NCBI GenBank assembly: GCA_019694575.1
Contig: JAIBBR010000026.1
Location: 1-45,717, forward strand
Origin: Myxococcaceae bacterium
GTDB lineage: Bacteria; Myxococcota; Myxococcia; Myxococcales; Myxococcaceae
Direction: 5' to 3'
Length of the DNA stretch: 45,717 nucleotides
Of this stretch, positions 17,053-26,500 are shown piece after piece. The notes beneath the pieces were generated by a model. The model did not search any database. It had not been told where the DNA came from and saw only the letters and a program-made list of their open reading frames with translations. A program made the position numbers and the translations under genes. Numbering within the stretch: position 1 is the stretch's first letter; every line of letters begins with the position of its first letter.

Positions 17053-20000
17053 ATGAGTAAAATTAACCGCGACAAGGCGTCTTCATTTGAGCCGGCAGCT
17101 CCTGAAACCGCGCGCGCGTTACGCAGGGCTGTGGCCGGCGCGGCGACGGTGAAGACCCTTTCGCTCAAACCGACGCACAAGCCCTGGCAGCCTGCTACGG
17201 CGAGCGTCGACCATGGCGCTGCTGAAAAACCGGCGCTGAGCGAAACACCTCTCTCGCGCGAGACGCTCAAAGCATTCGTCACCGACGTGTTGGGACCCGA
17301 AGTGGCCACCGAGCGCTTGCAGCGGCTCGAAGCGTTGCGCTCTTCTCTGGGCGCCTCGAGCACTGTGGTTCCGCTCCCCATAGTCGTGAGCACCGAGCAA
17401 GGTTCGTTCACCGTGCCCTTGTTTCGCGTACGGGGCGAAAAAGACGAGCGCTTCTTCGACGACTCGGGCCGCACCTACGACAGCTTCGCGCAGTGGAAGA
17501 GCGAAAACGTGCTGCCCGCGGGAAAAATGACGTACCCGGCAAATGGCGCGTTGAGCGTCGACGCCGCGGGGCAGCCGCGCACTGAAAGCAGCAACACCCC
17601 GCTCACCGTCGATACTTGGCTCGAGCGGGCGCGCGACATTGGCGACACCGTGGCCTTGGTGGGCGGGTTGGTGGTGGGCGCCGCGGCGATTATTGGCACC
17701 GGTGGCGCGGCGACGCCCGTGGTGGCAGCGGCGGCGGCCACCTTGGCGGGTTACGGCGCCGGGCGAGGCGCTTCGACGTTGATTGACCGACAGGTGCACA
17801 ATGAATCGATGTCGCTCGCCAATTCTGAAGCGCGCAGCGCGTGGCTGGGCTTCGCCGCGGGCACCGCTGGCCTGGGCGCACTGGGAGCGGCCGCCAAAGT
17901 CGCTTCGAGCGTGGCGCGCACGGGGGTGGCCGCAAGCCACGTGAATGCGACGCGGGCGGCACAAGGCATGGTGGTGGCACAGGCCACAGGCGACGCGTCG
18001 CTCGTCAACGCCGGCCACGAGCTGTGGAAACACCGAGACGAAGTTGGCGCGCGCGACGTGCTCGAGCTCGCAGCCCAAGCCGCCCTCTGGGGTGGCTTCG
18101 CAGCGCGCGCCGGTGGACCGAAAAAAATGTACTCGGTGCGCGGTTACCGAGAAAACCTGCTCAACGTTCGCCCAGAGCAAGGCACTCCCGTCAACCTCGA
18201 GCGCCAAGCCGCTTTCAACAAAGCCGCTGCGACGCTGCGCACCCAGCTCGCCGACGCGCAAGGCAAGTACGTTTCTCCGCTCAAGCCTGGCTACGACGCC
18301 AAAGCCGAAGAGGCTGCTATCTCTGCCGCGCTCAAGGGCGAAAAAAACCACTGGTCAGCGCTGCATGGCTTGTCGACGCCCGCGCTCTTCGCCCGCGCGC
18401 AAAAAGTACAAGCCCGCATCAACCCCGGTGATGCCGCGCTCGCCAGCCGCAACACGGTTGAGCTGTACGACGCCATCGCCCGCGGAGTGGTTGAACAGTC
18501 GGCCCTCGCCCGTTCGCTGCAGTCGCGCCTGCCGCCACGGCTCAAAGATTTGTACTGGAACTACGCCGACCGCATGGGCACTCCGAACGATGCGACCGCG
18601 GGCAGCTTCAATGACTTTCAACCCGCGCTCGAGCACTTGGGCACCCAACGGGGTGCGTCACACCTGTGGTCGAAAGACCTGTGGAAACGCGCCGGCCAGC
18701 CGGGTTTTTTCAAAGAATTAAAACACACGCTCACTGGCCGCAGCCCGCTTGAAGGCGCGCACATGCCCGGCGTGGCGTTCGCTCCCGTGTACGACAGCCC
18801 AATGCTCGACGTGGGCTACGACGCCAAGAGCTACCAAGTGCGGCCCAGCTTGGGCGGCGAAGCGGGCTTCAAGAAAACGGTGGAGCAGCTCTACCAACCG
18901 CGCCGCTTGGACCAGGCGGTGAACGCAGTCAATGGCCGCGACACCGAAGCGCCGCTGTTGATGCTCGACTTCTTGGGCGGCCACGTGTCGGAGCAGCACG
19001 CGCAATTTCAAGCCATGCTCAGCGGCGACAAAGAGGCGCGCAAGTACTTCAACGTGCTGCCTCCGAAAACAAAAGTGGTGGGGTACGAGAACACCGACGG
19101 GCCACGGGTGCTCTTGCAGCCCGAGGGCATGGGCACCATGAGCGCCTGGTTGATTTTTGGCCACGCCACCCATTCAAACTTTCGCGTCGACTACATTCCC
19201 GTGCGGGACGCGGCCGAAGCGGCGAAGGTGTCGAGCGCTTCAGTGGTGAAGTTGTCGCAAGTGCAAAAGCAGTTGGCGCCGTTCAAAAAAGAGAAAGGCA
19301 CCAGCGACCTCGAAGCACTGCGGCAATGGCGCATGCACGAGAGCTGGGACACGCGCTACCAGTACGTCGAAGTCGATGGCGCGTTGAAAGAAATTGTTCC
19401 CACCTACCACTGGTTTTACGACTTTCAGCCGTCGCTCAACCACCGCTCGACCGAAGTGCAGCGCATGATGTACGGCTTTCTGACTGACGGTGTGAATAAA
19501 GGTGCGAGCGTCTTTCGCGCCGACGCGGCGCCGCACTGGGGTTTTCAGCTCGCCGAAGCGGGCCAGAAAATCGACTTGTCGAAGCTCGATTCACACCTGG
19601 CGCTGCAAGAGAATTACAAATTTTTTCTCATGCACGTGTCACCCAAGGCGATGTTGATACCCGAGGTGGCGTCGGCGATTAAAGAAGCGTCGTCTTATTA
19701 CGGCGAGCGCATCGAAGGCCCGAGCGGGCGCACCACCACCACCATGGCCGATGCCTTGCTCGACTTCGACAGCCACCGTGCCTTTTGGGAGTCAATGCTC
19801 GACGAGCGCAAAGGCCCGGTGCTGAAGCATGAGCGCGAGCTCAACGCGTTGAAGTTGAACCCGCGTGAGAAACAGCTCTTACGCTTCATGGACCACCACG
19901 ACGAAATCATCACCAGCGAGTACACCAACCGCGCCAAGACCGAGCAGCGCCTGTGGGACGCGGGGCTTTTGCCCTTCAACGGGCGCGGAGCGGGTGGCCG

Positions 20001-20640
20001 CAAGACAGACGCGCTGCAAGGCAACCCCAAGCGCATCGCCCTGTCTGAAATGCTGAAGCGGGCGTTCCCCGGAGCGACGTTCAGCTACTACGGCGCGTTG
20101 GAAGGCGCGACCAATGACCCCGCCTTCATGTTGCAAATGAAAACACTGCGCCAAAAAATCGGCGAACAGTTCGGCCGGCCAGTGAGTGATGAAGCCGCGC
20201 TCGACTCGCGTGATTTGGCACGTGGCAATGTGAGCCGCGACAAGTTGAAGCAAGCGCGCGAGAGTGGGTACGAGCCCTTTGCGCTGGTGCGGGCGCTCAA
20301 CAAGCTGGCCCAATCGCGGCCGTCGATTCGCAGCGACGCGGTGGCTGAAATTCACAACGCTGATGAGAGCGTGCTTACTTTGGCGCGCACGTCTGTGGCC
20401 GGTGACGATTCGCCGCACCTGTGGGTGATGAACCTGTCGGGCAAGACGAAGAAGGTGAAGCTCTCGCTCTCGGAATTAAAGCGCAAGCTGGGGTGGAAGT
20501 CGGTGAGCGGAAAATCGCTCGAAGATATTTTGTACCGTGAAATCACCGGCAGCGCGCGCCGGCCAAAGCTGGCGGTGAAGGGCGACGAGGTGGAGCTCAC
20601 CGTCGAGCCGTACGACTACATGATTCTGGAGCGGCGCTGA
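17053..20640 (+). CDS. DUF4781-like module fused to a GH13-type glycoside hydrolase domain
   Basis: This 1195-residue protein has three parts. Residues about 110-350 contain a module with MTYP, DTW and DR..H motifs and Gly/Ala-rich hydrophobic helices (about 197-240); from memory it resembles DUF4781. Residues about 560-1090 look like a GH13 (alpha-amylase family) barrel. Region I is MLDFLGGH at 637-644, region II VFRADAAPHW with the nucleophile Asp D824, region III IPEV with acid E871, and region IV MDHHDE with D950. Residues about 1115-1195 match the all-beta C-terminal domain of GH13 enzymes (LWVMNLSGKTKKV, ending YDYMILERR). All three catalytic acids are present, so activity on an alpha-glucan or sucrose/trehalose-type sugar is plausible. 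There is no ordinary signal peptide. Confidence 0.75.
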   Translation: MSKINRDKASSFEPAAPETARALRRAVAGAATVKTLSLKPTHKPWQPATASVDHGAAEKPALSETPLSRETLKAFVTDVLGPEVATERLQRLEALRSSLGASSTVVPLPIVVSTEQGSFTVPLFRVRGEKDERFFDDSGRTYDSFAQWKSENVLPAGKMTYPANGALSVDAAGQPRTESSNTPLTVDTWLERARDIGDTVALVGGLVVGAAAIIGTGGAATPVVAAAAATLAGYGAGRGASTLIDRQVHNESMSLANSEARSAWLGFAAGTAGLGALGAAAKVASSVARTGVAASHVNATRAAQGMVVAQATGDASLVNAGHELWKHRDEVGARDVLELAAQAALWGGFAARAGGPKKMYSVRGYRENLLNVRPEQGTPVNLERQAAFNKAAATLRTQLADAQGKYVSPLKPGYDAKAEEAAISAALKGEKNHWSALHGLSTPALFARAQKVQARINPGDAALASRNTVELYDAIARGVVEQSALARSLQSRLPPRLKDLYWNYADRMGTPNDATAGSFNDFQPALEHLGTQRGASHLWSKDLWKRAGQPGFFKELKHTLTGRSPLEGAHMPGVAFAPVYDSPMLDVGYDAKSYQVRPSLGGEAGFKKTVEQLYQPRRLDQAVNAVNGRDTEAPLLMLDFLGGHVSEQHAQFQAMLSGDKEARKYFNVLPPKTKVVGYENTDGPRVLLQPEGMGTMSAWLIFGHATHSNFRVDYIPVRDAAEAAKVSSASVVKLSQVQKQLAPFKKEKGTSDLEALRQWRMHESWDTRYQYVEVDGALKEIVPTYHWFYDFQPSLNHRSTEVQRMMYGFLTDGVNKGASVFRADAAPHWGFQLAEAGQKIDLSKLDSHLALQENYKFFLMHVSPKAMLIPEVASAIKEASSYYGERIEGPSGRTTTTMADALLDFDSHRAFWESMLDERKGPVLKHERELNALKLNPREKQLLRFMDHHDEIITSEYTNRAKTEQRLWDAGLLPFNGRGAGGRKTDALQGNPKRIALSEMLKRAFPGATFSYYGALEGATNDPAFMLQMKTLRQKIGEQFGRPVSDEAALDSRDLARGNVSRDKLKQARESGYEPFALVRALNKLAQSRPSIRSDAVAEIHNADESVLTLARTSVAGDDSPHLWVMNLSGKTKKVKLSLSELKRKLGWKSVSGKSLEDILYREITGSARRPKLAVKGDEVELTVEPYDYMILERR

Positions 20641-20641
20641 A

Positions 20642-20653
20642 TTTCTTAAGAAA
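20642..20653. repeat. Perfect 12-base palindrome TTTCTTAAGAAA
   Basis: This fully self-complementary site starts just after the stop of the GH13 fusion gene, in the 96-base gap before the next gene. It may be a transcript-end feature or a protein site. It is too AT-rich and short to call a terminator. Confidence 0.3.
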
Positions 20654-20736
20654 GCACAGCGAGTTACTCCAGGTGGAATCTGCCGTTGACTGCTTGATCG
20701 ATTATAAGTGCAAGCACCACTACGAGGAGTTGAACC

Positions 20737-21606
20737 ATGGCGGGAATGCGATTACCGGGCTCGAAGCAAAGGCGAGCCACTCCAAAGACGCAGACCCGCC
20801 CGAGCGTTGTCACCACCCAGCAAACGCGCTTGGCGACCCCGGCCAAGGTCTTCACCGTTAAGACAACGAATTACCCAACAGGCACTTTCACGCCCAAGGC
20901 GAAGAGCTCAGCGCTGCCGCGGCCATTTCAAGTGCCAAAGAGCCGCGCCCTCGAAAGCGCCCCTTCGTCGCTCGACTACGTGGTTCGGTTGCCCGGTGCG
21001 CCGTTCGAGGTACAGTCGGTCGCGAATCTTCACGGTGTAGAACACACGTTGAACTTTGAGCCAGCTTTCGTCGTTGACGGCGGCATCAAGACACTCACCG
21101 AAGCGATACCCAAAGCCATTCCCCAAAAGCCTTCGGTTACCCGATACCGAGCTGTCGAAATTGACACACGAACCTTGAAGCCTGGTGATGACAAACACAC
21201 CCAAGTGCTCAAGCAAACAGTCACTCAATTGCGACAACAAGGCGCAGAAGTACCCGAACCCAAGCCAGGCGAAGGGCTCTATGAGTATTTTCGCCGCAAA
21301 GACGCGCCCAAAATTTGGACCGAGGACAACTACCCAGTGCGGCCGGTGCTGGTCTTCCGGCACTTCGACGAATTGCTCAAAAACCCCGCCGGGAAAAACG
21401 CGGCCTTCGACTTCATGGACCTCACCCACCCCCGAATTCCCAGTCGAATACTGAAAATGTCGAGCGAAGAACGGGCGCTGCTCAATCTGCAGGGGAGCCC
21501 CTTTGTCAGTACGGTCTTTGCGGTAGAGAAAGAGCTGACATCAGCAGCGGCCGAAAACATCAGGCGGGCCTTGGGAAACACTTGGGTCTACCGCTTCACG
21601 CCGTAG
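20737..21606 (+). CDS. Hypothetical 289-residue protein downstream of the GH13 fusion
   Basis: The start is firm: GAGGAG lies seven bases before the ATG. The first ~80 residues are basic and rich in Pro, Thr and Ser (SKQRRATPKTQTRPSVV), without a signal peptide, and look disordered. A folded region from about 80 to 289 follows. It includes LDYVVRLPGAPFEVQSV, YRAVEIDTRTLKPGDDKHTQ, GEGLYEYFRRKDAP, VRPVLVFRHFDELLKNPAGK and the end GNTWVYRFTP. I do not recognise a family. It lies 96 bases after the GH13 fusion gene on the same strand and may be a partner, immunity-like or substrate-handling protein; nothing in the sequence decides between these. The GC content seems slightly lower than that of its neighbours. 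Confidence 0.65.
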   Translation: MAGMRLPGSKQRRATPKTQTRPSVVTTQQTRLATPAKVFTVKTTNYPTGTFTPKAKSSALPRPFQVPKSRALESAPSSLDYVVRLPGAPFEVQSVANLHGVEHTLNFEPAFVVDGGIKTLTEAIPKAIPQKPSVTRYRAVEIDTRTLKPGDDKHTQVLKQTVTQLRQQGAEVPEPKPGEGLYEYFRRKDAPKIWTEDNYPVRPVLVFRHFDELLKNPAGKNAAFDFMDLTHPRIPSRILKMSSEERALLNLQGSPFVSTVFAVEKELTSAAAENIRRALGNTWVYRFTP

Positions 21607-21625
21607 CTGCGCGCAACACCCCACC

Positions 21626-22207
21626 TCAAAATGGCTCGTCACGCACGGGGTACTTGCCTGCGTCAGGCAATTCGTAATGCCACCATTCCATGCGGTTGAT
21701 TTTGAAACCCACCGCCTCCATCGCGCGGCGCAGCGTGTCGCGGTGGCCTTGCGAAGCGAGTGAGCCTCCGCGGTACGAATGGTGCGCCGCTTTCGAAAAC
21801 GTATCGAAAGGCGTGGGCATTTCGACTTCTGCCCCGTCTATCGTCACCAGCGTCAAGTCGACCGCCGCGCCCCGGTTGTGGTGCGAGCCATATTTCGGGT
21901 CAGCCACGTAGCCCGGTTTAGGAAAACGCTTCCACAGCGCTTTCTGCACGCTCAAGGGGCGGTAGCAGTCGTAAACCTTCAAGCGAAAACCCTGCGGCTT
22001 CAACGCGTCGGCCACGGCCTTCAACTTCTGCGCGGCGGTATCGAGCAACAAACAACGCGCCGACGCAGGGTACAGCTTGGTTTGCAGAAAGTTGTCGTCT
22101 GTCGCGTAGCGCATGTCGACGACCAAATCAGGAATCACCGTGCGCACTTCAACCAACTGCGCTTTAGGGCCCGCCGCCAACATCACCGTGAGCATTCCCA
22201 CCAGCAT
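21626..22207 (-). CDS. VanX/DdpX-type D-alanyl-D-alanine dipeptidase
   Basis: The 193-residue zinc peptidase belongs to the M15D (VanX) family. It shows CYRP near 81-84, with the arginine of the active site. The zinc-binding SxHxxGxAxD appears as SHHNRGAAVD (S108, H110, D117). The second signature EWWH gives catalytic E174 and zinc ligand H177. The first ~13 residues are hydrophobic (LVGMLTVMLAAG), a short export signal, so it probably acts in the periplasm on D-Ala-D-Ala from peptidoglycan. Nothing nearby suggests vancomycin resistance. It starts at ATG 22207, 18 bases after the queC stop, with a GAGGTAAGG ribosome site, and is probably the last gene of that operon. It converges with the gene at 20737-21606. 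Confidence 0.9.
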   Translation of the reverse strand: MLVGMLTVMLAAGPKAQLVEVRTVIPDLVVDMRYATDDNFLQTKLYPASARCLLLDTAAQKLKAVADALKPQGFRLKVYDCYRPLSVQKALWKRFPKPGYVADPKYGSHHNRGAAVDLTLVTIDGAEVEMPTPFDTFSKAAHHSYRGGSLASQGHRDTLRRAMEAVGFKINRMEWWHYELPDAGKYPVRDEPF

Positions 22208-22225
22208 CGCCTTACCTCTGCTCTC

Positions 22226-22903
22226 TCACGCGTATTGCGTCGGGTCGGCGACCCCGGCTTCGGCAAAGCCCTTCGCGCGCAGCAAGCAACTGTCGCACCG
22301 CCGGCACGCCTTGCCATTCACCGGGTCGTAACACGAGTGGGTAGACGCGTAGTCCACGCCCAGCTTCAACCCCGCTTTGATGATGTCGGCTTTGGTAAGC
22401 GCGCTCAACGGAGCATGAATTTTAAAGCGGCTGCCCTCGACTCCCGCTTTCGTCGCGAGCACCGCCAACGTTTCGAAAGCGCGAATGAATTCAGGCCGGC
22501 AGTCGGGGTAACCGCTGTAGTCGACTGCGTTGACGCCGATGAAAATGTCGAGCGCCCCCACCACTTCGGCCAAGCCCAACGCCAGCGACAGAAAAAGCGT
22601 GTTGCGCGCGGGCACGTACGTTACCGGTATGCCGTGCGCCATGTCGCTTGCGGGCCGGTCTTTCGGCACCGCGATGTCGGCGGTGAGCGCCGAGCCTCCC
22701 ACTTCGCGCAGTGACAATTGCACCACCCGCACGTCGGTGACGCCGCGCAGCTTGGCCACCGTTTGCGCCTGGGCAACTTCAACGGCATGCCGTTGTCCGT
22801 ACGACACCACCAGGCATACGCATTCGAAGCCTTGGGCCTGCGCCATTGCCAAGCAGGTGGTTGAATCGAGCCCGCCTGAAAGCAACACCACTGCTTTTTT
22901 CAC
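22226..22903 (-). CDS. queC: 7-cyano-7-deazaguanine (preQ0) synthase QueC
   Basis: This 225-residue enzyme converts 7-carboxy-7-deazaguanine, ammonia and ATP to preQ0, the last shared step before queuosine and deazapurine DNA modifications. The PP-loop SGGLDSTT lies at residues 9-16. The core has [22 protein letters not shown] and [13 protein letters not shown]. The zinc site uses C191, C200, C203 and C206 in HSCYDP...CRRCDSC. I start at the GTG at 22903, whose GTGA overlaps the stop of the lipoprotein gene, with GGGAG upstream; a longer reading would be out of line with the family. No other queuosine genes are here. Length and motifs are normal. Confidence 0.95.
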   Translation of the reverse strand: MKKAVVLLSGGLDSTTCLAMAQAQGFECVCLVVSYGQRHAVEVAQAQTVAKLRGVTDVRVVQLSLREVGGSALTADIAVPKDRPASDMAHGIPVTYVPARNTLFLSLALGLAEVVGALDIFIGVNAVDYSGYPDCRPEFIRAFETLAVLATKAGVEGSRFKIHAPLSALTKADIIKAGLKLGVDYASTHSCYDPVNGKACRRCDSCLLRAKGFAEAGVADPTQYA

Positions 22904-23511
22904 TGCCGCGCTCCCTTCAGCACCGAGCGCATTTGGCACCCCACGCACGCGGTGCAGTGGGGGTCTTCACCCGCGTCGGGGCCGGCCTTCACCACGTCAA
23001 TGACTTCACCGCACGCGCGCAGCATGTCGAAACCGCCGACTGAAGTGGTGCCGGGAGCCGTGATGCCGCCTTCACCGGTGGGCACGGCGACGCCGCCATC
23101 GAGCGGGTTGGCTGGGCAATCACCTCCCGCCGCGTCAGTTTGGCTCTTGCTGAGCAGCGACATCACCAGGGTCTCTTCGACCACCAACTGCGAGCACGCT
23201 TCGCATTGTTGAAAGAAACGCGTCGCGCTCTGCACCGACGTCAGCACTTGCCCGTCAAATGTCGCGGGCCGCGAAAAACCATTCAACGTCACCCAGGCTT
23301 CGTCGGTGCCTTTGTTGTGCGTCAGCGTGGCTTCAAAATCGAAGGGCGCCCTCGAGAGCTCGGCCAGCTCGCACGTCACTTCGTAGGGTTCGGCGTGAAA
23401 GGCCACTTTGCCCATTTCTTCGTCGCCCGGCAGCTGGGTGGGGTTGCACGCCACCACGGCCACCGCCGAAAAGAGAACGACGCCACTGCCTTTGCACCAA
23501 CGCACGGTCAT
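22900..23511 (-). CDS. Predicted lipoprotein between the TPR giant and queC
   Basis: The 203-residue protein has a signal peptide (residues about 1-21) ending in the lipobox-like AVAVVAC, with the modified Cys at 22. The mature part includes a beta-rich region ([21 protein letters not shown]), a CEAC pair, a linker rich in Gly and Asp, and a C-terminal CTACVGC motif. It resembles metal or disulphide sites but no known family is recognised. The ATG overlaps the stop of the giant TPR gene (ATGA) and its own stop overlaps the queC start (GTGA), so the three are translationally coupled. It probably localises to the envelope, so a physical link to the TPR protein is possible. Confidence 0.7.
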   Translation of the reverse strand: MTVRWCKGSGVVLFSAVAVVACNPTQLPGDEEMGKVAFHAEPYEVTCELAELSRAPFDFEATLTHNKGTDEAWVTLNGFSRPATFDGQVLTSVQSATRFFQQCEACSQLVVEETLVMSLLSKSQTDAAGGDCPANPLDGGVAVPTGEGGITAPGTTSVGGFDMLRACGEVIDVVKAGPDAGEDPHCTACVGCQMRSVLKGARQ

Positions 23512-26500
23512 TTTTTACGCAGCCGCTCGAGCGCGCGCTTGGCAATCGCCACGAAGGCTTCGCTCTGGCCAAGAACTTGAACTGCGTTGACAGCGGTACC
23601 GGCCTTCTGACGGGCCTGAGAATCGAGAAATGAAATCACCCGGCAAGCCGCCAATGACGCAGGGTAAGCATCGAACGCCGTCACCGCGCTCGCCGCCAAG
23701 TGCGCCGCCACGCCGGTTTCTGCGTAGCGCCGACCGTCTTCACCCATGGCCAAGGCCAAAGCGGCCAGGTACGTCAGCTCTTGTGCGCCGAACACCGTCA
23801 ACGCGCCGACACCCAGCACCAAAACCCTGCTGCCACCTTGCCACGCCTCAATGCCACCTTTGGCGTCGAGCAGCACGCTGACTTTCTGCGCACCCAAACC
23901 GGCCAGTGCGTCGCTCAGCGCGCCGTGCAACCGCGGCATCGTCTGCTCGTCGAGCTTCACCAAACCTTCAGGCAACGCAGGGAACTTCAGGCCCGGCGTC
24001 AACTTGAGGTGGTTCAGCTTCACTTGCGGAGCAGGCAAGTCGCTGGCCGTCAACGCCGCGCCAAAGCCGTCGGCCAACACCGCGTCGACCGTGCGTTGGC
24101 ACAAACGCAACGCTTCGGCAAAAAGGGTCCACCCGTCGGCGTCGTGGGGCTGCTCGGCGAGTAAGTCGAGCCACACCCGGCACGCCAGCTCGGCGCCTTG
24201 GGCGGTGGGGGCCAAGCGCTCGGCCAAGAGACGGAGCGAGGTGCCGGTGAGCGCTCCCTCGTCGAGCATGCGGGTGCCCAAGCGCACCGCGAAAGGCACC
24301 AAGTCTGACTTGAGGTAACCGGTGAGAATGACGTCGCGCTCGCTGTGGGTTTCGGCCACCCGCTCACGCAAGGTGAGCGATTCTCCGAGCAGACCCAGTT
24401 CTTCGGCCAAACGCGCGCGGCGGCGAATCAGCTCGGGCAGCTCGGGCAGCTCGGCCAAAACACGGTACGCATCGCGCAACCGGCCCAGCGCTTCGTAGGC
24501 ATCGGCACGCGCCAGGCGAAACGGCTCAATCGCCTTGACGCCCGCGAGCGCTTCGAGACGTTCAACCCAGCCCACAAAACGTTCCGGGGCTTGGCCTTGC
24601 GTCAATTCAGCCAGCGCGCGTACCGCGGCAACCGACTGCGCGTCGTCGATGAGTGTTTTTTCGTAGAGCTCTACCGCGGCTTGCGGCTTGTTCAGCGAAT
24701 GGCGCAAAAGCTCGGCGCGCTCCAACTGCAGCGCGGCGCGGGCCTTGGCGTCGGTCTCGTCAGCCACCACTTGGCCCAACGTGGCAATCGCTTCTTCGTA
24801 GCGTTGCGCGGCTTGCTGCAACTGCGCCAGCGACACCCAAATGCCTTGGCGGCGAGCGGGCAAAGCGTGCGCGGCGGCCAACCACAACGCTTCGCGCGCC
24901 TGCTCGGCGAGAGACTCGGCGTAAGGCAACAGCTGCTCCAACACCCAGGCTTCGGGCGCGTCGACCGCAGCCTGCGCCACCGCACCCAAGCTGCCCAGGC
25001 GCACCAGCGCTTCTAGCGCACCCGCTTGGTGACGCGCGAAGAACAGCTCGCGCCACAACGCTTCGGCCTCACGCGGAGCGCCGCGCTTTTCGAGCAGCCC
25101 GGCCAACTTCATCAAGCCGGCTTCGTCGTTACGTTCAGTGAGCCGCGACACCAACTGCGAAGCGCTCTTCGGCTCGGCGGTGGCCTTGGCCCACAGCGCT
25201 TCGTCGACCCAGGCCTCTTCATTGGCCGCCCGGGCCAGCGCAAGCGCTTCGTCAATGGCGCCGGCGTCCATCGCGGGCTTGAAGCCAAGCTGTGCCGCCT
25301 TGCCCGCCGCTCCGAAGCGCAGGTACCACTGCGCCGCTTCACGCGCGGCCAGCGCCTTGGGCATCTCGTCGAGCAAACGCGTCAGCAACTCGCGGGCCTC
25401 CTCGACTTGGCCCGCTTCTTCCCATGCTTGCACCGCTTCCAACATCACGCTGGCTTTACGTTGGCCTTTGACGCCGAACGCCGCTTGCACCAACGCGCCT
25501 GCCGCGGCGGCCGGCTCGCCCAGCTGGCGGTGGAGCGCAGCTGACAGCAAGAACGCTTCTTCGCTGGCCCGGGCCGCCAAGCTCTGTTGCACGGTCTGCA
25601 CTGCGGCGCGCAGGTCGCCCGTCTTCTGCAAGCTCGCAGCAGCACGGAGCAGCAAGTCAGCCTTGGCTTGGCCGTCGAAAAGGTCAGCGCGCGCAATGAG
25701 GGCTGAAGCCAATTCACCAGGGTCTTCTGACTTGGTGGCGATGCGCTCTAACGCTTCGAGCGCCGCCGCGTAGCCGCTCGAGCTCGCCCCACCCGCGGCC
25801 ACCGCCTGGTACGCCAACCGCGCCGCCGCGTCGTTGCCGCGCTTCTCATGCAACGCCGCCATTTCGAGCCGCGCTTCGGCCTTGCCCTGAGGGTCAACCA
25901 ACACCTCGACCCATTGTTTGAGCACCTCGAGCAACGCCAATTCGTCACCTTTGCGGCGGTGCTCGTCGACCACCGCCTTGAGCGCGATGGGGTTTTTCGG
26001 GTCTAACACCGCCGCTTCACGCCGCAGCTCTTGGGCCTTGTCGTCGTCGCCCAGCTCGCTCTGCGCCACGTCGGCGGCTTGGAGCAACGCTTCGGCACCT
26101 CGCGCGGCACCCGCGGCGTGGGCATAACGCTCGTGCAGCCCGAGCAATTCTCCAAACCGGCCCAGCGCGGCGAAGGCGGCTTGCCCCTTGGCGTACAGCG
26201 CTTCATCACCGGGGCGCAGCTTGAGCAGCGGCACCAACGCGTCGACGGCGCGTTGCGGCTCGTCGAAGAGGCCGACGGCGCGCCGGTACAACGCTTCAGC
26301 TTCTTGCCCGCTCGAGCGCTGCGCCAACCGCACGGTGGTAGAATACAGCCCGTCGGTGTCTTGAAGGCGCGCGTACGCTTCAGACAACAGCGAGAGCGCC
26401 TCGCGGCCCACCGGCCCCTCGGCGTCGAGCCCGTACGCCGCTTCGAACGAATCAACCGCGTCGCGGTACGCTGAAGACTCCAACGCCGCGTGGCCAAGCC

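Noticed and set aside
21626-22207. Vancomycin resistance (vanX) locus
   Set aside because: Motifs fit VanX, but vanH and vanA partners are absent and an export signal is present. A peptidoglycan role is more likely.
22113-22331. Possible riboswitch ahead of queC
   Set aside because: queC is internal in an operon with overlapping genes and no leader, so a preQ1 riboswitch is not expected and no such fold was seen.
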